A stretch of 5,262 nt of DNA from Chloroflexota bacterium. Lineage in GTDB: Bacteria > Chloroflexota > Dehalococcoidia > Tepidiformales > Tepidiformaceae. The notes beneath the pieces were generated by a model that searched no databases, was not told the DNA's origin, and was given only the letters and a program-made list of their open reading frames with translations. The position numbers were made by a program, and so were the translations under genes. This document shows, one piece after another, positions 1-5,262 of this stretch. Every line of letters starts with the position of its first letter. The first letter of the stretch is position 1. The stretch is taken from the NCBI GenBank assembly GCA_025350285.1, contig JANXYE010000610.1, forward strand, positions 1 through 5,262, given 5' to 3'.

Positions 1-1
1 C

Positions 2-727
2 GGCATCGCCAGCGCCTACCTGATGAACGACCTCGAGGCGACCGCCCTGTCGGTACCCCTGCTCGGCGCGGCCGACATTCACACGCTTGCGGTGGGCGAA
101 GCGGTCGCCGGTGGCCCGATCGCCGTCGTCGCTCCCGGAACCGGCCTCGGTGAAGCCTTCCTCACGTGGGAAGGGAACCGCCCCCATGCCCACGCTTCCG
201 AAGGTGGCCACGTCGATTTCGGCCCGACAGATGCAACCCAGCTGGGCCTGCTGGCCTATCTCCAGGAGCGAGACGGGCATGTGAGCGTCGAACGCGTCTG
301 CTCAGGCATGGGCATCCCGAACATCTACGCCTATCTGCGCGAGAGCGGCCGAGCGCCCGAGTCCCCCGTTCTCGCACAGCAGCTCGCCTCGGCCGAGGAC
401 CGTACTCCACTGATAGTCCAGGCTGCCCTCCAGGCCCAGCCGGACACGCTGAGCGCGGCCACGCTCGCGACGTTCGTGGCGATCCTCGGCGCGGAGGCGG
501 GCAACCTGGCGCTGAAGGTGCTGGCCACGGGCGGGGTCTACCTCGGCGGCGGAATCCCGAAGCGGATCCTGCCCGCCCTTTCCAGCGGACGCTTCATCGA
601 GTCTTTTCGCGGTAAAGGGCGAATGGCCGGACTCCTCACGCGCGTGCCGGTCCACGTTATCCTCGATCAGACGGCGCTGTTCGGCGCAGCCAGCTACGGC
701 CTGCGGATGGCCAGCGAAGGGTCTTGA
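2..727 (+). CDS. glk: Glucokinase (bacterial Glk family), 5'-truncated by window edge
   Basis: Cytoplasmic ATP-dependent glucokinase, converting glucose to glucose 6-phosphate. The frame is open from base 2, so the ATG at 23 is an internal methionine; about 100 N-terminal residues, including the first phosphate-binding loop, lie outside the window if the family length of roughly 320-340 applies. Of the 241 visible residues, the first ones hold the sugar-binding/catalytic Asn-Asp pair (MNDLEA, bases 23-40). They are followed by the second phosphate loop APGTGLGEA, then SEGGHVDF, whose Glu and His match the glucose-contacting residues of E. coli Glk, and VSVERVCSG with the next glucose-binding Glu. 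Near the C-terminus are LATGGVYLGGGIPKRI and the KGR...PVHVIL...LFGAA block typical of Glk ends. This places it in the Glk family (PF02685) and not the ROK family. The reading frame is intact to TGA at 725-727. It is the first visible gene of the operon; its promoter must lie to the left. The family call is secure; strict glucose specificity is inferred. Confidence 0.93.
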   Translation, partial: GIASAYLMNDLEATALSVPLLGAADIHTLAVGEAVAGGPIAVVAPGTGLGEAFLTWEGNRPHAHASEGGHVDFGPTDATQLGLLAYLQERDGHVSVERVCSGMGIPNIYAYLRESGRAPESPVLAQQLASAEDRTPLIVQAALQAQPDTLSAATLATFVAILGAEAGNLALKVLATGGVYLGGGIPKRILPALSSGRFIESFRGKGRMAGLLTRVPVHVILDQTALFGAASYGLRMASEGS

Positions 728-740
728 GCCCAGGTGGGGC

Positions 741-750
741 GAAAGGGGGA
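741..750 (+). promoter_or_regulatory. Ribosome binding site of the HAD gene
   Basis: The purine run GAAAGGGGGA lies just before the ATG at 753 in the 25-base gap after glk. It contains an AGGGG core at a usable distance and supports the chosen HAD start. No promoter-like -10/-35 pair is seen in this gap. Confidence 0.6.
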
Positions 751-752
751 GC

Positions 753-1490
753 ATGGAGTTCCGGCACAACGTCGTCTTCCTGGTCGATGTCGATAACACG
801 CTGTTGGACAACGATCGGATTGTCAGCGACCTGATGCTCTACCTCGAGCACGAGGTCGGTCCGGTCCGGCAGCAGCGGTACTGGACGATTTTCGAGGAGA
901 TTCGGGCGCGGCTCGGGTATGCCGACTATCTCGGCGCGCTCCAGCGGTACCGCGTCGAGAATCCACGCGATTCGCACCTGCTCCAGCTTTCCTCGTTTCT
1001 GATTGACTATCCCTTCGCCGATCGCGTCTATCCAGGCGCACTCGACACGCTCGAACACCTGCGGCCGTTCGGGCCGACGGTCATTCTTACTGACGGCGAC
1101 GTGGTGTTTCAGCCGCTCAAGGTCAGCCGCTCAGGCCTGTCCGAGGCAGTCGATGGGCGTGTGCTCATCTACGTCCATAAGGAGCAGATGCTGACCGACG
1201 TCGAGGAGCGGTACCCGGCCGAACACTACGTGATGATCGACGACAAGCTTCGCATCCTGGCCGCCATGAAGGCGGTCTGGGGCAGGCGCCTCACCACGGT
1301 CTTCCCACGCCAGGGCCACTACGCCGAGGACCCGCGAGAGCTGGCCCGCTACTCCGCCGCCGACGTTTTGGTCCAGCGCATCGGTGACCTCGCAACCGCT
1401 GACATTAACCAGCTTCTGCTGGGAACGCCCCAGGAGCCTTCGCCTCCCGGCCAGCCGGCGAACGCGAACATCAGGCCGGTGATCCAATGA
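753..1490 (+). CDS. HAD-superfamily hydrolase (phosphatase-like), 245 aa
   Basis: Haloacid dehalogenase-superfamily phosphohydrolase, predicted to be cytoplasmic and Mg-dependent. All four catalytic motifs are present. Motif I is DVDNTLLDND, with nucleophile D12 and acid/base D14. Motif II is VILTDGD with T113. Motif III is a lysine, probably K143 in VHKEQ, with K123 as an alternative. Motif IV is MIDDK with D163 and D164. Residues 18-92 between motif I and the core are mostly helical in character and would form a small C1-type cap, suiting a small-molecule substrate. The last 25 or so residues are rich in Pro, Ala and Asn (PQEPSPPGQPANANI) and look like a disordered tail. The start at 753 has a good ribosome binding site. 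The gene sits between glucokinase and glucoamylase and overlaps the latter by 4 bases, which suggests translational coupling. A sugar phosphate is the natural guess for the substrate, but no residue seen here fixes it; it could equally be a nucleotide or general metabolite-repair phosphatase. Confidence 0.88.
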   Translation: MEFRHNVVFLVDVDNTLLDNDRIVSDLMLYLEHEVGPVRQQRYWTIFEEIRARLGYADYLGALQRYRVENPRDSHLLQLSSFLIDYPFADRVYPGALDTLEHLRPFGPTVILTDGDVVFQPLKVSRSGLSEAVDGRVLIYVHKEQMLTDVEERYPAEHYVMIDDKLRILAAMKAVWGRRLTTVFPRQGHYAEDPRELARYSAADVLVQRIGDLATADINQLLLGTPQEPSPPGQPANANIRPVIQ

Positions 1491-3931
1491 CTGCCAAAGT
1501 GGCGACTGGCGGAGCGATCACTGAGGGAGCGGCTGGTCCGATGCGAGCGGTTGCTCCCGGCGGGCCGGGGATCGAGCCCCGTTGGACGAGCTCCGCCAAG
1601 TCCGGAATTGGAACATCCGCGAGCGCATCGAGCCGCGTTTGGTTCACCACTTCGCACGGCATCCTCAACGAGATCTACTTTCCGCGGGTGGACATCGCAA
1701 ATACAAGGGACCTGGGCTTCATGGTCGCCGACGGGATCTCCTACTTTTCTGAAGAGAAGCGCGACTGCGACAGCAAGGTCGAACTGATAGCGCCAGGCGT
1801 GCCGGGATTCGTCATCCAGAACACCTGCCGCGACGGGCGCTACAGGATCGAAAAGACGATCATCACCCACCCTCACGTCGATGCCCTCGTGCAACGCGTG
1901 CGCTTCTCGCCCGGCGCCCCCGGCCTCCGTCTTTACGCCCTGCTCGCACCACACATTGAAAACCAGGGCAAAGGGAATGACGGCTGGGTTGGCGCCTACA
2001 AAGGTATGCCGATGCTGTTCGCGCGGCGCCACTCGATCAGCATCGCGATTGCCTGCTCCGCGCCGTTCCGGGCGATGAGCGTGGGCTATGTGGGCGCCTC
2101 GGACGGCTGGCAAGACCTGTCCGCCCATTACGAGATGAGCTGGCGGTTCGAACAGGCGCCCGACGGCAACATCGCGCTGACGGCGGAGATTGACCTGGAA
2201 GCGTGCGGCAACGAGTTCGTCCTCGCGCTTGGCTTCGGCGGCACCCCTTCCGAAGCGGGGCAGGTCGCTCGCCTTGCCATTGAGCAGCCGTTCGCGCACC
2301 TCACACAGCATTTCATCGGCGAATGGCTGGTCGCGGGCAAAGATGAGCACGAACTCGAGACGACCCCGCCGCTCCCTGGCGCCCTGGTCCCAATCAGCCT
2401 CGCCGTCCTCCGCGCTCACGAATCGAAGCGGGTGCCGGGCGGCTTTGTGGCGAGTCTTTCGATCCCCTGGGGAAGCTCCAAGGGAGACCAGGACATGGGT
2501 GGCTACCACCTGGTGTGGCCCCGCGATCTGGTGGAAATCGCTGGCGGTCTGCTCGCCGCCGGCGATGGCGCGGCCGCCCGCCGGGCGTTCCAGTTCCTGG
2601 TGGTGACTCAGGAAGGGGATGGTCGCTGGCCTCAGAACATGTGGCTCGACGGTACGGCCTATTGGCCTGGCATCCAGATGGACGAAATCGCGCTCCCGAT
2701 TCTGCTCGCCGACCAGCTGAAACGGGAAGGCGCGCTCGGCAGCGTGGACCCCTGGCCGACGGTCCGCAAAGCGGCCTCCTACCTCGTGCGCAACGGCCCG
2801 GTTACACCGCAAGACCGCTGGGAAGAGGATTCGGGCTATTCTCCGTTTACCCTCGCCGTTGAGGTTGCGGCGCTGCTTGTCGCCGCCGAGTTCGCCGATT
2901 CCGCTGGTGCGCCCCGCGAAGCGACCTACCTCCGCGAGACAGCGGACATCTGGAACGGCAGCATCGAGCGGTGGACATACGTGACCGGGACCGATCTCGG
3001 GGGCTCTCTGGGGGTGGATGGGTACTACGTGCGCATCGCCCCGGAGGTGGGGGAGGCCGGCCTGCCGCTGGCGAAATCGATCGTCTGGCTCAAGAACCGC
3101 CCGGCCGAATTCGCGAGCGCGCCAGCTGGTACGCTGGTCAGCCCCGATACACTCGCCCTCGTGCGCTTCGGCCTTCGCCGGCCCGACGACCCACGCATCG
3201 TATCGACGATTGCGGTGATCGACGCGACCTTGAAAACGGAAACCGCCACCGGCCCGGTGTGGCGCCGCTATGGCGGCGACGGCTACGGCGAGCACGAAGA
3301 CGGCAGCCCCTTCGATGGGACGGGCGTCGGGAGAGGGTGGCCCCTCTTCGCCGGCGAGCGGGGACACTACGAACTGGCGGCCGGCAACCGCGCGGGCGCC
3401 GAAGCCCTGCTCGCTACCATGGCCCGCCAGACATCCGAAGGCGGCCTTATCCCCGAGCAGGTTTGGGATGCGCCGGACATTCCAGAGCGAGAACTCTTCA
3501 ACGGCAAGCCAGCTGGTTCCGCAATGCCGCTCGCCTGGGCGCACGCCGAGTATCTCAAGCTCGCCCGCTCGCTCTGGGACGGGAGCGTGTTCGATGCTCC
3601 TCCGCAGACAGTCCAGCGCTATCTCGTTGAGGAAGTCCGTTCGAATCTCGCCTCCTGGCGGTTCAACAACAAGTGCAGGTCCATCCCCGCCGGCGCTCGA
3701 TTGCGAGTCGAAACGCTCGTCCCGGCCACCGTCGCTTGGACAACCGATGGTTGGACGACACAGAGAGAGACTCTCTCGGGAGACACGGGACTCGGAGTCC
3801 ACGTCGTTGATCTGCCCACGGAAGGGCTCGGCGAAGGGTCCGCGATTGCCTTCACGTTCTGGTGGCCTGAGGCGGGCACGTGGGAAGACACGAATTTCCA
3901 GGTGACGGTCGTTCCGGCGGGCGGAGTTTGA
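1487..3931 (+). CDS. GH15 glucoamylase / glucodextranase-type glucan glucosidase, apparently cytoplasmic
   Basis: Inverting exo-acting glycoside hydrolase that releases beta-glucose from non-reducing ends of alpha-glucans. Of 814 residues, about 28-295 match the N-terminal beta-sandwich of prokaryotic GH15 enzymes (PGIEPRWTSSAKSG, VWFTTSHGILNEIYFPR). About 300-700 is the (alpha/alpha)6 catalytic barrel. Visible active-site blocks are YHLVWPRDL (R346/D347, sugar-binding), RWPQNMWLDG, YWPGIQMDE, DRWEEDSG (E446, predicted general acid, matching the glucoamylase signature W-E-E) and IPEQVWD (E657, predicted general base). About 706-814 is an extra all-beta tail with W751, W756, F791-W793 and W799. 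There is no signal peptide or membrane segment, so an intracellular substrate such as glycogen or imported maltooligosaccharide is likely. The ATG overlaps the HAD stop as ATGA; an alternative start is Met19 at 1541, just ahead of the conserved N-terminus. Glucodextranase (alpha-1,6) or trehalase activity within GH15 cannot be excluded from sequence alone. Confidence 0.92.
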   Translation: MTAKVATGGAITEGAAGPMRAVAPGGPGIEPRWTSSAKSGIGTSASASSRVWFTTSHGILNEIYFPRVDIANTRDLGFMVADGISYFSEEKRDCDSKVELIAPGVPGFVIQNTCRDGRYRIEKTIITHPHVDALVQRVRFSPGAPGLRLYALLAPHIENQGKGNDGWVGAYKGMPMLFARRHSISIAIACSAPFRAMSVGYVGASDGWQDLSAHYEMSWRFEQAPDGNIALTAEIDLEACGNEFVLALGFGGTPSEAGQVARLAIEQPFAHLTQHFIGEWLVAGKDEHELETTPPLPGALVPISLAVLRAHESKRVPGGFVASLSIPWGSSKGDQDMGGYHLVWPRDLVEIAGGLLAAGDGAAARRAFQFLVVTQEGDGRWPQNMWLDGTAYWPGIQMDEIALPILLADQLKREGALGSVDPWPTVRKAASYLVRNGPVTPQDRWEEDSGYSPFTLAVEVAALLVAAEFADSAGAPREATYLRETADIWNGSIERWTYVTGTDLGGSLGVDGYYVRIAPEVGEAGLPLAKSIVWLKNRPAEFASAPAGTLVSPDTLALVRFGLRRPDDPRIVSTIAVIDATLKTETATGPVWRRYGGDGYGEHEDGSPFDGTGVGRGWPLFAGERGHYELAAGNRAGAEALLATMARQTSEGGLIPEQVWDAPDIPERELFNGKPAGSAMPLAWAHAEYLKLARSLWDGSVFDAPPQTVQRYLVEEVRSNLASWRFNNKCRSIPAGARLRVETLVPATVAWTTDGWTTQRETLSGDTGLGVHVVDLPTEGLGEGSAIAFTFWWPEAGTWEDTNFQVTVVPAGGV
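1523..1529 (+). promoter_or_regulatory. Possible ribosome binding site for an alternative glucoamylase start at 1541
   Basis: GAGGGAG lies 11 bases before the in-frame ATG at 1541 (Met19). It is a better Shine-Dalgarno match than anything before the ATG at 1487, where only a weak AGG is visible. Because the family-conserved sequence starts a few residues after Met19 (AVAPGGPGIEPRW), initiation here would give a 796-residue protein with a typical N-terminus. The spacing is slightly long, and the ATGA overlap argues for 1487, so both starts stay open. Confidence 0.4.
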
Positions 3932-3933
3932 TC

Positions 3934-3939
3934 GGAGAG
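3934..3939 (+). promoter_or_regulatory. Ribosome binding site of the flavoprotein gene
   Basis: GGAGAG sits a few bases upstream of the ATG at 3943, inside the 11-base gap after the glucoamylase stop. It decides the start: the frame is open upstream to an ATG at 3880, but those 21 extra residues overlap the glucoamylase, and the dinucleotide-binding fold begins directly after Met at 3943. Confidence 0.65.
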
Positions 3940-3942
3940 CGG

Positions 3943-5109
3943 ATGAACTACGACGTCATCGTCCTTGGCGCGGGCGCCGCCGGGCTGATGTGCGCCATCG
4001 AAGCCGGGCGCCGCGGACGCTCCGTGCTCGTCCTCGAACGTAACGACCAGGTGGGCCGAAAGATCCTGATCTCCGGCGGCGGCCGCTGCAACTTCACCAA
4101 CGCCTACGCGGGGCCGGAGCACTTCTTCTCCCAGAACCCGGACTTCTGCAGGTCGGCGCTGGCGGCGTACCCCCCGTCCAAGTTCATCGCGCTCGTCGAG
4201 CGGCACAACATCCGGTACCACGAAAAGAAGCTCGGCCAGCTGTTCTGCGACGGCAGCTCAGGCGAGATCGTGGGGATGCTCGAAGCGGAATGCGAGGCCG
4301 CTGGCGTCCAGATCCGGCTCGGCTGTGAGGTCCAGTCCATTGCCCAATCCGCCAACTTTCGCCTCGAAACGAATGTCGGCGCGTTTGAATCGGCATCACT
4401 CGTGGTCGCGACGGGCGGGCTTTCCATCCCCCAGATCGGCGCGACCGGTTTCGGCTACAAGGTTGCCGAACAGTTTGCCATCAAGCGCGTCGCCCTCCGC
4501 CCGGGGCTCGTCCCACTGACCTTCTCGAAGGACGAACAGGCGCGGTTCGAATCGCTGAGCGGGGTTGCCATCGAAGCCACCGTTTCCCGCGGCTCGAGTT
4601 CGTTCACGGAGAACGTCCTGTTCACGCATCGTGGTCTGAGCGGTCCCGCGATCCTGCAGATCTCGAACGCATGGCGCGAAGGCGAGGCCATCATCGTTGA
4701 CTTGTTTCCGCGAGTCGATATGCGGGAGGTCCTTGCCGGCGCGCACGGACAGCCGCGGGAACTGTCTACGGTGTTGAGCGACCACGCGCCGCGACGCTTT
4801 GTCCAGGCCTGGTGCGCGGCCTACGCGCCATCCCAACCGATGAGCCGCTACTCGCACCGTCAGCTTGATGAGATCGCACAACACCTGCACGCCTGGGAGT
4901 TGCGCCCCGCCGGCACCGCGGGCTTCGGCAAGGCCGAGGTGACGCTCGGTGGCGTGGATACGAAGGGCCTGCAATCGAAAACGATGGAAGCACGGCGAGT
5001 TCCCGGACTCTACTTCGTTGGCGAGGTGGTGGACGTGACGGGTTGGCTCGGGGGCTACAACTTCCAGTGGGCCTGGGCCTCCGGCTTCGCGGCAGGCCAG
5101 GTGGCCTGA
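3943..5109 (+). CDS. FAD-dependent oxidoreductase, HI0933/YhiN (TIGR00275) family
   Basis: Cytoplasmic flavoprotein of 388 residues, normal for the family. The N-terminal Rossmann motif is DVIVLGAGAAGLMCAIEAG (G9, G11, G14), ending in E32 of VLVLERN for the FAD ribose. Then come the family signatures GRKILISGGGRCNFTN (39-53), VVATGGLSIPQIGATGFGY (154-172), FTHRGLSGPAILQIS (227-241), VTLGGVDTKG (333-342) and, near the C-terminus, GLYFVGEVVDVTGWLGGYN (355-373) followed by FQWAWASG, which closes the FAD site. The start at 3943 is chosen from the GGAGAG site and the position of the Rossmann motif. Annotations for this family include aminoacetone oxidase-like enzyme and, for BaiN, a bile-acid 3-dehydro-4,6-reductase. 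The true substrate of most members is unknown, and nothing here shows one. It follows the glucoamylase by 11 bases and is probably co-transcribed, without an evident biochemical link to glucan breakdown. Confidence 0.9.
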   Translation: MNYDVIVLGAGAAGLMCAIEAGRRGRSVLVLERNDQVGRKILISGGGRCNFTNAYAGPEHFFSQNPDFCRSALAAYPPSKFIALVERHNIRYHEKKLGQLFCDGSSGEIVGMLEAECEAAGVQIRLGCEVQSIAQSANFRLETNVGAFESASLVVATGGLSIPQIGATGFGYKVAEQFAIKRVALRPGLVPLTFSKDEQARFESLSGVAIEATVSRGSSSFTENVLFTHRGLSGPAILQISNAWREGEAIIVDLFPRVDMREVLAGAHGQPRELSTVLSDHAPRRFVQAWCAAYAPSQPMSRYSHRQLDEIAQHLHAWELRPAGTAGFGKAEVTLGGVDTKGLQSKTMEARRVPGLYFVGEVVDVTGWLGGYNFQWAWASGFAAGQVA

Positions 5110-5129
5110 GATGGCGATCTCCAGAGGGC

Positions 5130-5186
5130 AAAGAAAAGCGGGGCGTGCGCGCATTGGGAGCGGACCGCCGCGCGCAGCTGCCCCGC
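5130..5186 (-). terminator. Rho-independent terminator oriented for a minus-strand gene to the right
   Basis: A long GC-rich inverted repeat lies 28 bases past the flavoprotein stop. Outer arms GCGGGGC (5138-5144) and GCCCCGC (5180-5186) pair fully. Inner arms TGCGCGC (5146-5152) and GCGCGCA (5170-5176) also pair fully, with a 1-by-3 base bulge between the two stems and a 17-base loop. Directly left of the hairpin the plus strand reads AAAGAAAA (5130-5137), which is TTTTCTTT on the minus strand, after the hairpin in that direction. On the plus strand the hairpin is followed by AAGACG, with no T-run. It therefore fits an intrinsic terminator for leftward transcription from a gene beyond the window, though the stem could also slow or protect the operon's own 3' end. 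Confidence 0.6.
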
Positions 5187-5262
5187 AAGACGAACTATAG
5201 CAGAAGCGCGGGGATAGCGCACGGCGGTTGTGCTGGTTCATGACGTTGCGTACACCTCGGGG
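5187..5262. other. Right-end non-coding stretch, no gene identified
   Basis: These 76 bases after the hairpin hold no convincing coding start, tRNA shape or promoter pair. If the hairpin is the terminator of a convergent gene, that gene's 3' end lies at or beyond the right edge. A TGCTATAGT match to an extended -10 box occurs on the minus strand at 5194-5202, but no -35 partner is seen. Confidence 0.4.

Larger units (their letters stand above)
2..5109 (+). other. Probable four-gene operon: glk - HAD - GH15 - FAD oxidoreductase
   Basis: All four genes are on the plus strand with gaps of 25 bases, a 4-base overlap and 11 bases, each too small for an ordinary promoter plus leader. No internal terminator hairpin is seen between them. 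The upstream end of the operon is outside the window, so more genes may belong to it. Co-transcription is inferred from spacing. Confidence 0.75.

Noticed and set aside
23..25. ATG at 23 as the glucokinase start
   Set aside because: The frame is open to base 2 and the methionine directly precedes the catalytic Asn-Asp pair, which in full-length Glk proteins lies about 100 residues into the protein.
302..1058. Minus-strand open frames at 302-811 and 657-1058 opposite glk and the HAD gene
   Set aside because: Each is codon-aligned antisense to a gene with intact motifs; this is the same GC-driven artefact.
1110..1133. 10-base direct repeat CAGCCGCTCA with a 14-base period
   Set aside because: It falls inside the HAD gene just after motif II in normal-looking protein sequence. 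The period is not a multiple of three and there are only two copies, so chance is the simplest explanation.
1349..3802. An uninterrupted minus-strand frame of about 817 codons opposite the glucoamylase
   Set aside because: It lies codon-aligned with the sense gene, so it only needs the sense gene to avoid TTA, CTA and TCA codons, which are rare in GC-rich genomes. Its translation has no recognisable motif, whereas the sense strand carries a full GH15 enzyme.
3880..3942. N-terminal extension of the flavoprotein frame to the ATG at 3880
   Set aside because: The 21 residues overlap the glucoamylase coding end, lack a ribosome binding site, and precede the Rossmann motif, which in this family starts within the first few residues.
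5194..5202. TGCTATAGT on the minus strand, resembling an extended -10 promoter box
   Set aside because: No acceptable -35 lies upstream, and a transcript from it would run straight into the terminator-like hairpin. A short attenuated RNA is conceivable but unsupported.
4396..5241. Minus-strand open frame of about 281 codons opposite the flavoprotein, starting in the right-end spacer
   Set aside because: It is also codon-aligned antisense to a clear gene, its product is a low-information Arg/Ala/Gly-rich sequence, and it would have to read through the terminator-like hairpin at 5130-5186.

Overview
The window is a GC-rich bacterial segment with strong G/C preference at third codon positions. 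It carries four tightly packed plus-strand genes that read as one operon. The lineage cannot be fixed from the sequence. The glucokinase has the NDLEA / PGTGLGEA / EGGHVDF motif style of the bacterial Glk family (not ROK). The glucoamylase is the long two-domain prokaryotic type without a signal peptide. No phage, transposon, CRISPR or RNA gene is visible.

Layout: (1) bases 2-727, the 3' part of a glucokinase cut by the left edge; (2) bases 753-1490, a HAD-superfamily phosphohydrolase 25 bases downstream behind a purine-rich ribosome binding site; (3) bases 1487-3931, a GH15 glucoamylase/glucodextranase-type enzyme whose ATG overlaps the HAD stop codon as ATGA; (4) bases 3943-5109, a flavoprotein of the HI0933/YhiN (TIGR00275) family, 11 bases after the glucoamylase stop. 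The remaining 153 bases hold no convincing gene. They contain a long GC-rich hairpin whose T-run lies on the minus strand, so it looks like the terminator of a convergent gene beyond the right edge.

Working together (inference): the GH15 enzyme would release glucose from intracellular alpha-glucans or maltooligosaccharides, glucokinase would phosphorylate it to glucose 6-phosphate, and the HAD enzyme may remove or repair a sugar phosphate or other phosphometabolite. The flavoprotein has no obvious place in this route and may only share the transcript. The families are known. The points worth a second look are the intracellular GH15/Glk/HAD linkage, the carbohydrate-binding-like tail of the GH15 enzyme, its uncertain start codon, and the oriented terminator at the right end.
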